Part shown: positions 47,027-57,888 of the stretch, piece after piece
Position numbering within the stretch: the first letter of the stretch is position 1
Layout: each line of letters opens with the position of its first letter
Source of the DNA: Macrostomum hystrix
Lineage: Eukaryota > Platyhelminthes > Macrostomidae
Direction: 5' to 3'
DNA: 64,000 bases
Assembly: GCA_950097015.1 (NCBI GenBank)
Contig: CATNEN010000029.1
Coordinates: 2,548,001 to 2,612,000, forward strand
Program-made: the position numbers and the translations under genes
Notes under the pieces: generated by a model
The model's database searches: none
What the model was told of the DNA's origin: nothing
What the model saw: only the letters and a program-made list of their open reading frames with translations

Positions 47027-47860
47027 TGGTACCAACCACTCGCTAGGCATTACGGAGGGCGCGCCCGACGTCTTAAAAAAGGTCCGCACATCCTCTGGGA
47101 TGTTGCCAGCCAGATTCAGCGCCTTCTCGCGCCCCAATCGGCTGTCCACACTGCTTTGCTCCTCACGTTGGTGCCAGCTGTGGTGATGGACTGGTCATCA
47201 ACAGAATCCTTCTGCCGCTCATCCAGAAGACGCACAAATGCCTCCCCCACGTCGCCCGTGGGCGGGCCGTCGTCTTCTTCACAGTACCCTCGATGTTAAG
47301 CCGAGTCTGCTTGATGGTCGGGTCGTTCTGCCACACTGGCAGCGACGCTCCACTATTCGCATCTGCAAGACCATCTTTTCTGCAGCAGCTCTCAGAGCAA
47401 CTCACAGTTATCAACGTACTCTGCCTTGCGCTGATCTGAGCACGTTAGAGAAGGCGCCCTCAAAATGATATTTAGCGCGCGCGGCCGGTCTCATGCACAG
47501 AACACGATAGTAGCGCTGTGGTCCCTGCTTTTAGGGAGTTTGTATAGTGGCTGCAGCCTCAAGTCCCCTGGCGGCGCCACCGAGTGGAACCAGATCAGCA
47601 ATGATGGAGACAGCTAGGGGTGACTGGCGTCTGAGAGAACCACGCGCTTATTCGCTCTCGTCAGTTGTGTTCGCGCTGTTTCTCAGTGCGACTCAGTGCG
47701 CTGCATTATCTCTTCTGCGAGTCCCCTGTTCATTTGTCTCTATTTGAGTCCCTGCCGAACTTTGCTAACGCAGTCGAAGCGCCGCCCTCCGAGCTTACCG
47801 TGATCTGATGATTAGAAGGTGTCGGTACAATTTGGACTGCAGATGTGCAGCTGGTAGAAG
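46585..47860. other. GC-rich island with possible decayed coding sequence
   Basis: A ~1.3-kb GC-rich block inside AT-rich DNA. The minus strand has stretches that look codon-like but lie in different frames: GDVGEAFVRLLDERQKDSV near 47245, and NIPEDVRTFFKTSGAPSVMP near 47075. A (gt)n run sits at 47001-47026. I do not recognise a family. It may be an old pseudogene or a retroelement remnant. Confidence 0.3.
46660..46815. repeat. 18-bp repeat (ccagccaatgtacctgtc-like)
   Basis: About eight imperfect copies of an 18-bp unit (tcccagccaatgtacctg, with cgatgcac variants). Divisible by three, so it keeps a short frame open. It is too degenerate to suggest a protein. Confidence 0.75.
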
Positions 47861-50207
47861 GGCTCTGTAAATATAGTTAGCTCGCAAATTTAAAGGCTCG
47901 CAGATAATAGACGGCTCGTAAATATAAAGGCGCAGAGGACTCGATTGGGCAACTTACCAGTCGGTAGGTAAGTGCCATCCTCGAAAAGCGCCTGACACTT
48001 CCAACGGGGTGGATTTTATCAGTTGGCCTGCGTATGTCATTGTTGTTGTCATACAAATTTTCTCTGCTTTAGCATTTTTTACTGTGCTTCTGAACATTGT
48101 GCTTCTGAATTATTTGTCATAATATTTTTTTTCTCAAAGAAAAGCCAAACAAAGTCTCGCGATTTATGTTTTCTTTAATTTTTAATAATGCATGGGACAC
48201 TAAAAATCTTAGCTTGGTCAAGGCTAGCTTTGTTTAAAAAAAAACAATAAAAGCAAAAAATACAATAAACAACACTGAATAAATTTAATTCTCGAGCTTA
48301 ATTTTGACACAGGTAATCGTTTGAGCAAAACTCTACCTGGCTGTGGTGAATCATTTATTCATTTTACTTTTTGTTTCACTCTTTTTTGTTAAAACGCCTT
48401 GAGTTTCTGATTTATTTAAACTGTGTGTTCTTATAAAAATCCCGAGGTTCACTCACTAGACTTTCGCTACTTAGCAGTACTGAATCATTCCCTTAAATTT
48501 GGTAGTCGACTAGTCGTAGATAAGATTAAGATTTGCATCTAGGATCAATTTTTAATCTAGGATCTTGGTTTAAAAAAGATCATATTTACAATCTGAGCTT
48601 GCACATATTTCACAGTTTTCCATTTTTCACCAATAAGATTTCAGAATCTCAAGCAGATCTAAGCAGCTATCGATGCCATATTATAAAATATAATAAAAAA
48701 CGGATTGCTTTGCTTACTTCCCACTGTCATTGCAGTTTATTGTGGTTCTGTTTCAGTTGTGGTCCATTTTTGTCTTTATATCGACCCTTTCTTTAGTGGA
48801 TCAAATAAACAAATTTTGCTAATGTTAATTAAAATGGTAATGTTAATGTTAATTAATTAAAAATGTTAATTTTGCTATAGCTAATATAGCTATAGCTGAC
48901 AAAAATAGAGTGGATTTTTGTGTCAAATTAGGTCAAATGTTTCCCAAGTATAACATTTGTGCACATCATTTGATTAGTATAGGCTCTATAGTTTGCAGAT
49001 TTGATCCAGGGCAACCAAAAGATTAAATATTAAATAGGGCATATCTAAATAGCTATGAATATAGACAAAACTAACTAACATGTCAATACACATACATGCA
49101 CCACACCCGGCCGACCCGGCCAAAATGGCTGGGTGAAACGAGTGCCAAGCAAGGTAAGTCATAAAAACCAATTGACCAAGTGCAAAAAATTCAAAGGGGG
49201 GACCAAGGGACAAAAAAGGAAGGCGTGAAGAAAAGGAAAAAGGGGGGGGAGAAAAAGAGAGCAAACTAAGTTGTAAATAGAGCAATGAAACGAACTAAGT
49301 CGCAAATGAGACCAAACTAATTTTTAAATAGAGCAAAAACTAAGTCGCACGGCTGGCTAAGATTTGGGAGGTTGCGCATGTATGACAATATGTATCAATA
49401 GTTTAAGAAAGCATAGGGCTCCAAGAAAATCAAATAATTCTAGCTCTGTGGCATGGTATTTCTTTGAAGAGTCTAAGAGATTGAGCTATTCTACCCTGAT
49501 AACCTTAGGTAAAAGACAAGCTCATATCTTTAGGCATACAAGCTTTAGAAAGATCCCAGTTCAGGCTATGGTAAATAAACCTGTCCTGAGTTTTTAGGCA
49601 GTTGCAGATAATGTGCTTTGAATACTTTTTAGAGAATGGGCCTTCAGGGCATAGTATAAGCAATAGCTAGTATGATAGCTTAAGTTAATGGCAAGAGAAT
49701 TAAAAAAATGTTGGAATTTTATATTGCCTTATTTATGAAGACTTAATTACATTTGTATTTAATTATTTCATTACTAAATTATTTTACTTTTAAAAAAATC
49801 TGTAATTGAAATATCAATTATGCTGTCAGTTTATAAGTATATTTTGTTGTCTATATAACCTTAAATGTCATATTATTCATTTAAACCAAACCAAACCAGA
49901 CTATACTTTAAAATATCTATGCAAAACTCTAGTTAATATTAATTAAGTGCTTGGGTTATTCAGGATATAACAATGCATACTTTTATTCAAGAATATATAG
50001 GCTTGAGTCTAGCTTTCTCTGTTTAAGTCTGATTAATGCATTCATTATAGTTTATCAGATTACTTCTTTGGAATAAATAAGCTTTAGCTAAATCAATCAA
50101 CTAAATAAATATGCAGTTAAAATTAAATTTAGTATGTTACATGCAAGAAAGAGACAAAAATTCAAGATTTAGGATATTTGGATAATAATAGCATTTATTC
50201 ACTGCAG
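47861..50207. other. AT-rich sequence upstream of the second ZMIZ-like exon
   Basis: No exon or transposon recognised. A (gttaat)-like simple stretch lies at 48820-48870. Related gagcaaactaagttgtaaat-type phrases recur at about 49258-49345, a short degenerate repeat. Confidence 0.4.
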
Positions 50208-51926
50208 CAACAGTCAGCATACGTTGCCAAGGAGAGGGCCTGGGCACCAAGTCCCACGCCCCCATACAATTACCAAGGGCTCCAAATGCCCAGCAACTAC
50301 TACCCACCGAGTGACATGTCTGCACAGCAGCAGTCCTACCAGATGCTCGGTTCCCCCTACATGTCAGGACCAATGCATCCGCAGTCAGTCAATGCCGCCT
50401 CTGCAGCAGGTGGGCCAACAATGATGCAGCAGGACGTGACATCTGCCTACAGGACTGCACCATCAGGTGGTGGAAAGATGGCGGCACAGTCATACATGCC
50501 GGCCAGACCCAATCCGTATGGCAGGCCGCCTATGCCATTGCATCATCAGATTCAGCAGCAGCAGTATGCTCCAGGTGTCTATTATCCTCAGCAGATGCAG
50601 GCTCCAGGACCAGGCATTGGAGCTTCGTGGGGTCCTGAGGAGCCAGCGAAGAGCGGACATATTGCAATGGCACCTCAGCAACAGCCTCGGCAGCATCTGC
50701 AGCAGCGACCAGCACCCACCCCACCTCCGCAGCAGCAGTCGCAGACGCCAGTGCTCGACGAGCAGCAGGCGGCACTGTGCTTGAATCTTCCGGTTCAGGA
50801 TGGCACGATTCTGCAGCCATTCCGTCTTGACCACGCGCTCAGTGTGTCGCACTTTCAATTCGAGTTAAGACCGGGTGTGTTTTCCACTCTGATGAACAGA
50901 CCCGACCTGGAGTTGCAGTTAAGAGCCCAGCTGATTGAGGACCGCAGTGGAGAGTGTAATTGGCCAAGACAGCTGTCAGTGAGCATCAACAATCAGCCAC
51001 TTGTAATCGAGCGGTTAAATCAGCCACTGAACGTAAAGTCGCTGTGCACAAACAGCCACCGCAACACAATCCAGATTGCTGTGACAGCTTGCTGCTGCAG
51101 CCACATCTTCACTTTGCAGCTGGTGCACAGGCCTTCACTGCTGTCACTGATTCAGGGTCTTTGGCGTAGACGCTGTCTTCGAACCAGCAGTTGCATAGAG
51201 AAGATCAGCCAGTTCTTTGCAGAGTCGCGGATCGGCGATGATTCAGACAGCGTCGCATTCAGCAGCATGACTGTACCTCTTCGCTGTCCGATCACCCTTG
51301 ACCGCATTAACCTTCCGGCCCGTGGCTCGGACTGTCGCCACTTGCAATGCTTTGATCTGCACGCCTACCTGCGTATGAATATCAACCGCAGCACGTGGCG
51401 ATGTCCGGTGTGCGACCGCGTTGCACCATTCACTGGCCTGGTGATTGACGAGTACCTGTTCAGCATCCTCGAGGAGACCGATGCCAGCGTCGATCGAGTG
51501 GTGATTGACTCTCGTGCCCGTTGGCGTCCAGTGCCACCGCGCCCGCTGGCTGGCACTGTGTGCTCGAAGCCCGAGCTTTATCAGCAGCAGCGACAGACGC
51601 CGCTGCCGCCCTCTACCTCCTCCCAGCTTCCGGCCCCCTCACCGATGCCCAGCAACCTGAGCGAGCCGCGCACACCACAGCTGCCACCAATGACTCCAGA
51701 CTTTCTAAACATATCGGCTGGCTACCTGAACTCGCAGCAGCCCGGCACACCGCTGACCGCCTGTCCGCCAACCAACGCCAGCTGCTCCACCACGGACCCA
51801 GCCAGCGTGCGCACCGACTTGGACGATCTCAACCTTGAGCCACTGGGACCGGAGCCCAGCTCCATCTCAGACCTGCTCTCCTACCTGGACTCCGCTGGTG
51901 GTCGCGAGCTGCTCGGCTTGGATTGA
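50208..51926 (+). CDS. ZMIZ: ZMIZ-type SP-RING coregulator, terminal exon, copy 2 (5' part not identified)
   Basis: Same length (1,719 bp) and same reading frame as 42571-44289, after the acceptor ttattcactgcag|CAACAG. Domain content is the same: Gln/Pro-rich N-terminus, ZMIZ core, SP-RING at ~51282-51422, and acidic C-terminal motif. Differences from copy 1 are eight bases within the first 28, then three more (a silent CCA/CCC, Leu/Pro at the MHLQ/MHPQ site, Thr/Pro at GPEET/GPEEP), and none that I could see in the rest. The intron before it and the sequence after the stop are unrelated to copy 1. It could be a tandem gene copy or an alternative last exon of one gene. The first ATG in the exon is at 50286. 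Confidence 0.88.
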   Translation, partial: QQSAYVAKERAWAPSPTPPYNYQGLQMPSNYYPPSDMSAQQQSYQMLGSPYMSGPMHPQSVNAASAAGGPTMMQQDVTSAYRTAPSGGGKMAAQSYMPARPNPYGRPPMPLHHQIQQQQYAPGVYYPQQMQAPGPGIGASWGPEEPAKSGHIAMAPQQQPRQHLQQRPAPTPPPQQQSQTPVLDEQQAALCLNLPVQDGTILQPFRLDHALSVSHFQFELRPGVFSTLMNRPDLELQLRAQLIEDRSGECNWPRQLSVSINNQPLVIERLNQPLNVKSLCTNSHRNTIQIAVTACCCSHIFTLQLVHRPSLLSLIQGLWRRRCLRTSSCIEKISQFFAESRIGDDSDSVAFSSMTVPLRCPITLDRINLPARGSDCRHLQCFDLHAYLRMNINRSTWRCPVCDRVAPFTGLVIDEYLFSILEETDASVDRVVIDSRARWRPVPPRPLAGTVCSKPELYQQQRQTPLPPSTSSQLPAPSPMPSNLSEPRTPQLPPMTPDFLNISAGYLNSQQPGTPLTACPPTNASCSTTDPASVRTDLDDLNLEPLGPEPSSISDLLSYLDSAGGRELLGLD

Positions 51927-52471
51927 TTTTTTACTTGATATTTTTAAACTTTTTTTAACTTTATATTCTCCACGTAAATGAATTATTTTTTCCAACAATT
52001 TTTTGCGTCGGTTGTGCAATGTTTCTTGCGTACTATTGTGTACCATTTTGGCAATTCCCTGTAAAATTATTTAAATTATATGCTTTCGTCTACTAAGGTA
52101 ACGAAATTTTATGTTACTTGTAACAGTCAGCGTCCACTCTTATTTATTATTCATTTATTTAATATTAGGGCTTGTAATGGCAATTTATCTTAGTTTGGAA
52201 TGCAGAGTAAATCGCATCTTAGACTAGGGAAGTCCAAATAGAGAAACCTAAACTCGTTTATTTTTCCTGAATTCGTGCTCTTAATTTTATAGAAACTCCA
52301 ATCAGAGCTCGCAAAAGTCTGAAAACAATTCGAGCTTCGAATTGATTTCTTCGGACACTTTATTCTACAAAACTTTGTTGGGAACCAACACCCATTGCAG
52401 CATTCAACCTCCTTCACGTCCTGCACTGAATTAGACCTCAGCCAATATTAGCCACCCCGCCTCTGCATTTG
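51927..52471 (+). other. Flank between ZMIZ copy 2 and SPRYD7
   Basis: AT-rich sequence with no recognised gene. It must contain the 3' end of ZMIZ copy 2 and the SPRYD7 promoter or leader. No polyadenylation signal or TATA element could be assigned. Confidence 0.35.
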
Positions 52472-54231
52472 ATGGCCTCCTGTGCGCGCTGCTTCCGGCG
52501 CATGTACCGTGACCAATTTGCCTACCAGCCTGTCACCGCGGCGCCACCAGTGCAGCTGGACAATGCCACCATGGGCCAGGGCGTGGTGCTGGTCAAGAAT
52601 GGCCGGCGAATTTGCGGCACCGGCGCCGCCAGGGCCAACTGTCCTGTTTCCCAGGTTAGTGAGTCTAGATATAGGCGTCTATAAAGTCATCCTTACTCAT
52701 GCGATGACCTGGTGCCTGTAAGTCACGAGGCAGGAAGTATAAGTCTAGGTCTGGCGCGACTTATTAAGGGGGCGCTTGAGGCGTTGGGGCCGTTAAAGAA
52801 GCGTTTGAGTCGTTGGTAAATGGTTGTTGGTTTGACACTCGAATCGTTTAAGAAGCGTTTCTGTCGTTCGTAAATCGGTTTGAGTTGTTGGCTTAGCACT
52901 TGTAAAGCGGTGGAGTCGTTGGCAAAGCGGCTGTGTCGTTACTGAAGCGGTTTTGTCGTTAGTAAAGCGGTTGAGTCGTTAGTAAAGCGGTTGAGTCGTT
53001 AGTGAAGCGTTTGAGCCGTTCCTATAGGATTTGAGTTGTTAGAGAAGCGATCGAAACGACTCTGTAGCCCCGCTTGTCACGGTATCGTGTTTGCGTAGCT
53101 GTAAATAGTTAAAATTTACAACGCTTCATTTTTTTAAGTTTCGAAACTAGGAACTTTTACCACGCTTAAAAGTACTTTTTCACAGAAAAACCCATACACA
53201 GCAACCGCGAGTTACAAATTTAATTAGAGCTAACACCTACAAGACACAGCGATCTTTGTACGTATGTTATCTATGCATTGCACCCATCCGAGTTTGTAAG
53301 AATAATAGCAGTTTCCGATTCGTTGTCTCAATCCTGATGGCTATCCTTTTAAGGATACAGTGGCCGGTGATTTATCAATTTCCTCTGCTTGGGAATAATT
53401 GACCAATTGTTTTTCGTCCGCTGTATCTTTGCGTCACACTTGCAGCTGCAACTAGATTCTGTATTTCTTGCTTGCCTCTTAGGCATTGCGCATTTAAACC
53501 GACGGATGGCAAAACAGAGAGCAGTAAAAATATATGTTATATAATAATAGCAGGCTAGCAATGCAGACAAATGACACACGCCCAACGCAAAAATGGCGCA
53601 CTTCACTAGCAGCTGACAATTTTACACCAACAGCTGACGAATAGCACACCAACAGCTGACGAATAGAACACCAACAGCTGACGAATAGCACACTAACAGC
53701 TGACGAATAGCACACCAACAGCTGACGAATAGCACACCAACAGCTGACGAATAGCACACATCAGGACAAGTGACACACAAGCAGTGAGAAACACTACCAG
53801 GAAAGCAATTAACAATTGAAAATTAACAGGACAAAGCCTACTGGGAGGTGAAGCTGCAGTCCTGCGGCAGCTGGGGCGTCGGCCTCGGCACGTTTCGCTG
53901 TGACTTGGAGTCTCCCAGAAACCTCGGCTCAGACGCCGAGTCGTGGGCTCTGCGCGATGACGCCGCTATTTACCATGGCAACCAGGCCGTTGCTAAGCTA
54001 CCCGACCCTGTTCAGGAAGGTGACGTCATCGGATTGAGCTACGATCACGTGACATTAGATTTTTATGTGAATGGCAAGCCGATGCACACCCCAGTAACTG
54101 GGATTCGGGGCACCGTGTTTCCCACATTTTACGTTGATGACGGCGCCATCCTTGACTGCGGCTTTGCCGCCTTTGCCTTCGGCCCGCCGGCCGGTTTTCG
54201 CGAGTTGATCAAGGAGAAACAGCTGCTGTGA
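52472..54231 (+). CDS. SPRYD7: SPRY domain-containing protein 7 (2 exons)
   Basis: Predicted 194-residue protein, against about 196 in human. Exons 52472-52654 and 53830-54231 join in phase 0 (CCCAG|GTTAGT, AACAG|GACAAA). The N-terminal CARCF cysteine cluster, the VQLDNATMG and VVLVKNGRRICGTG segments, and the exon 2 SPRY core (KAYWEVKLQS, WGVGLGT, EGDVIGLSYDHV, GIRGTVFP, YVDDGAILDC) follow the SPRYD7 family along its whole length. SPRY domains are protein-interaction beta-sandwiches; the exact role of SPRYD7 is not known. The ATG at 52472 gives the expected N-terminus. The 1,175-bp intron has two arrays. Confidence 0.93.
52770..53060. repeat. ~20-bp degenerate repeat in the SPRYD7 intron
   Basis: About 14 diverged copies of aagcggttgagtcgttagt-like units. 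It is much more degenerate than most arrays in the window and therefore probably older. Confidence 0.75.
53615..53765. repeat. ~23-24-bp repeat in the SPRYD7 intron
   Basis: Six copies of a unit containing caacagctgacgaatagcac, ending about 65 bp before the exon 2 acceptor at 53830. Each unit carries a cagctg E-box. Confidence 0.88.
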
Positions 54232-54334
54232 CAGCCATTTGAAAGCACACAGTAGACATTCAGCTTCTTTAAGTTCGCTAAAGAGTAGCGGTTGGAAAGT
54301 ACTTCCCAGAACCCCGGGCCACTTTCAGATCGTC

Positions 54335-54930
54335 AAACATGGCAGTCAGCATTCCCAGATCTCAAACTTGGCAGTCAGCATTCCCAGATCTCAAACTTGG
54401 CAGTCAGCATTCCCAGTTCTCAAACTTGGCAGTCAGCATTCCCAGATCTCAAACTTGGCAGTCAGCATTCCCAGTTCTCAAACTTGGCAGTCAGCATTCC
54501 CAGATCTCAAACTTGGCAGTCAGCATTCCCAGTTCTCAAACTTGGCATTCAGCATTCCCAGATCTCAAACTTGGCAGTCAGCATTCCCAGTTCTCAAACT
54601 TGGCAGTCAGCATTCCCAGTTCTCAAACTTGGCAGTCAGCATTCCCAGTTCTCAAACTTGGCATTCCCAGATCTTCAAACTTGGCAGTCAGCATTCCCAG
54701 TTCTCAAACTTGGCAGTCAGCATTCCCAGTTCTCAAACTTGGCAGTCAGCATTCCCAGTTCTCAAACTTGGCATTCAGCATTCCCAGATCTCAAACTCGG
54801 CAGTCAGCATTCCCAGTTCTCAAACTTGGCAGTCAGCATTCCCAGTTCTCAAACTTGGCAGTCAGCATTCCCAGTTCTCAAACTTGGCATTCCCAGATCC
54901 TCAAACATGGCAGTCAGCATGCCCAGATTC
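54335..54930. repeat. 29-bp minisatellite
   Basis: About 20 copies of a 29-bp unit containing cttggcagtcagcattccca and gttctcaaa, starting about 100 bp after the SPRYD7 stop. The gttc/gatc variants alternate. Long open frames through it are repeat translation. Confidence 0.92.
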
Positions 54931-55545
54931 TCTTTATTTTACTTGCTTTATTCAGAGATAACTATATTCAAGGCAAGCTTCAAATGGTCTTTAATAGTTT
55001 TTATCACAACTATTTTTGTTCATCGATTCTCATTGTCAAAAAATCCTGACGCGATTTTACTTTGCAACGAAGTTTGTACGCGCATTCACCTGCATGACTA
55101 CTCATATGCACTTCTCAGTAGTAGCGCTGGAATTGTGGCATTGAACGTCACAACGAAATTAGGTTACTTAAGTAGTTTTTTCCAGCACTCGCTAGCCGCT
55201 CATATCGAACAATCTTTTGTCGTTTCGCCATGCCTAGATGTCCTTAGCAACGCGATAAAAGCTTTCAGGCCATTAAGTTGCTAGGACGACGACAGAGCCT
55301 TTGTCCCCCAGTGTGCTCACAAAATGAAGTCTTAACTTCTTTTGTTTATCATTTTCGATAAGATGATTTCTAGAATCAGAGCTTGGTTACATTGCTGCAT
55401 TATGGTATTTATTTGTTCTAGCAACGAGTACATTGTGTAGCTTGTGTTTTTTATATCTTTGTGTTTAGTTATGTCTTCAATCAAGTCTGTTTAACTTTCT
55501 ATTAGTTTGCTAATAATGGCAGCTTGCAGGTTGGGACTCTTTGAT
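54931..55545. other. Intergenic sequence between arrays
   Basis: Unique sequence. An open frame continues from the 29-bp array to 55284 but shows no recognisable domain. Confidence 0.4.
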
Positions 55546-55549
55546 GAAT

Positions 55550-56395
55550 CCCAATCGGACGGTGTCCCGGTTGTTCAATGAATCCCAGTTTTAGCGAGTC
55601 CCGATTGTTCAATGAATCCCAGTTTTAGCGAGTCCCGATTGGTCAATGAATCCCAGTTTTAGCGAGTCCCGATTGTTCAATAAATCCCAGTTTTAGCGAG
55701 TCCCGATTTGTCAATGAATCCCAGTTTTAGCGAGTCCCGATTGGTCAATGAATCCCAGTTTTAGCGAGTCCCGATTGTTCAATGAATCCCAGTTTTAGCG
55801 AGTCCCGATTGGTCAATAAATCCCAGTTTAAGCGAGTCCCGATTGGTCAATGAATCCCAGTTTTAGCGAGTCCCGATTGTTCAATGAATCCCAGTTTTAG
55901 CGAGTCCCGATTGGTCAATAAATCCCAGTTTTAGCGAGTCCCAATTGTTCAATGAATCCCAGTTTTAGCGAGTCCCGATTGTTTAATAAGTCCCAGTTTT
56001 AACGAGTCCCGATTGTTCAATAAGTCCCAGTTTTAGCGAGTCCCGATTGTTCAATGAATCCCAGTTTTAGCGAGTCCCGATTGTTTAATAAGTCCCAGTT
56101 TTAACGAGTCCCGATTGTTCAATAAGTCCCAGTTTTAGCGAGTCCCGATTGTTCAATGAATCCCAGTTTTAGCGAGTCCCGATTGTTTAATGTATCCCAG
56201 TTTTAGCGAGTCCCAATTGTTCAATGAATCCCACTTTTTTTATCGAGTCCCAATTGTTCAATGAATCCCAGTTTTAGCGAGTCCCGATTGGTCAATGAAT
56301 CCCAGTTTTAGCGAGTCCCGATTGTTCAATGAATCCCAGTTTTAGCGAGTCCCAATTGGTCAATGAATCCCAGTTTTAGCGAGTCCCGATTGGTA
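55550..56395. repeat. 34-bp minisatellite
   Basis: About 25 copies of a 34-bp unit containing caatgaatcccagttttagc and gagtcccgattgtt. Variants ggtc, gttt and aataa recur in blocks (e.g. 55990 and 56085). Confidence 0.92.
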
Positions 56396-56809
56396 TTGCA
56401 TGCGCACACGTTTATTGAGTTTTTTTACACGACCTTAATTTCTCTGTATTCCATGTCGATTCATTATTGCCCTTATTTTGGGATTTTATTATCGTTCTTG
56501 CTGTTGCTATCATGCATACAAGTATTTACAATGCGATTGTTAAACGGAAAGTCGTTTACTGTCATTGTAAAATAACAAATGTGCAAATTTAGTGACTGAT
56601 TTATAAAATAAATAAATGTCTGACGAACTGTCGTCGGGTGATTGTGTGGTAAATATTTTAGTAGATTGTAAACTCTCTGCTGCTGTTTGCATTTTCATGA
56701 TTTAGTTGTTTCAATTTAGAATATTCTGTGGGAATTAGTGAACTGACACGCTTTCAACCAGACGAACAGCTAGTGGTACAGCCGCAAAACTCATGAAAAC
56801 GCATTCCAA

Positions 56810-57430
56810 ATGTTGGAATCTGCCCAATAATCTCTCAAAGGAATCGTCGCTTCAATCGCTTTGTTAGTGTAGGAATCTGCCCAAGAATCTCTCAAAGGAA
56901 TCGTCGCTTCAATCGCTTTGTTAGTGTAGGAATCTGCCCAAGAATCTCTCAAAGGAATCGTCGCTTCAATCGCTTTGTTAGTGTAGGAATCTGCCCAAGA
57001 ATCTCTCAAAGGAATCGTCGCTTCAATCGCTTTGTTAGTGTAGGAATCTGCCCAAGAATCGCTCAAAGGAATCTTCGCTTCAATCGCTTTGTTAGTGTAG
57101 GAATCTGCCCAAGAATCTCTCAAAGGAATCGTCGCTTCAATCGCTTTGTTAGTGTAGGAATCTGCCCAAGAATCTCTCAAAGGAATCGTCGCTTCAATCG
57201 CTTTTTGAGTGTAGGAATCTGCCCAAGAATCTCTCAAAGGAATCGTCGCTTCAATCGCTTTGTTAGTGTAGGAATCTGCCCAAGAATCTCTCAAAGGAAT
57301 CGTCGCTTCAATCGCTTTTTGAGTGTAGGAATCTGCCCAAGAATCTCTAAAAGGAATTGTTGCTTCAATCGCTTTTTGAGTGTAGGAATCTGCCCAAGAA
57401 TCTCTCAAAGGAATCGTCGCTTCAATCGCT
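56810..57430. repeat. 57-bp minisatellite, open on the minus strand
   Basis: Eleven copies of a 57-bp unit containing ggaatcgtcgcttcaatcgc. On the minus strand each unit reads as 19 residues (RDSWADSYTNKAIEATIPL) and the frame stays open for about 205 codons. Most variants are rare single changes. No start context, signal peptide or splice partner is evident. Confidence 0.88.
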
Positions 57431-57888
57431 AAATAAAATGATCATACAGTAAAGGTGAACCAACATCACGTGACTTAGTCAGCCAAATTTACACTGTAGT
57501 GTATGTAGTACCCAAAAGCCAATGAGTGATGCAGCATTTAGGGAAATTCTTGCACCTTTACCACTATGTCTTTCGACATACAGTGAAAAAATCTATAAAA
57601 AAATCAATATTAACAGATGAAAAACTGCACAATTTGCGCATGCTCGTAAGGAGCAAAACACGAAACAAAATACAGGTGATAATTATTGTATCCAGTGCAC
57701 AAAAAAGCATTTCGGCAATCGACGAAATTACATCATCGTTGACAGCAAACAATAAATAGACAAATCAGATTTGCGTCACAAAAACTCGCATTGTCATGTC
57801 CGCATGTTTGGAATTATTAATTTAGAGAACAATGACGCAGGCAATAATCAGGGCCGCTTAACTTCCCCAAGACTACACTCCGTGCAGC
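57431..57888. other. 3' flank of the cholinesterase-like gene
   Basis: AT-rich sequence downstream, on the minus strand, of the stop codon at 57889-57891. No canonical polyadenylation signal was noticed on that strand. Confidence 0.35.

Noticed and set aside
42571-51926. Second ZMIZ exon as a retrocopy of the first
   Set aside because: No shared 3' UTR, poly(A) tract or target duplication; identity ends exactly at the stop codon, and both copies start at a splice acceptor.
42571-51926. ZMIZ duplication as a simple assembly duplication
   Set aside because: Flanks differ completely on both sides and several bases differ at the 5' edge, so two real loci are more likely, although long reads should confirm.
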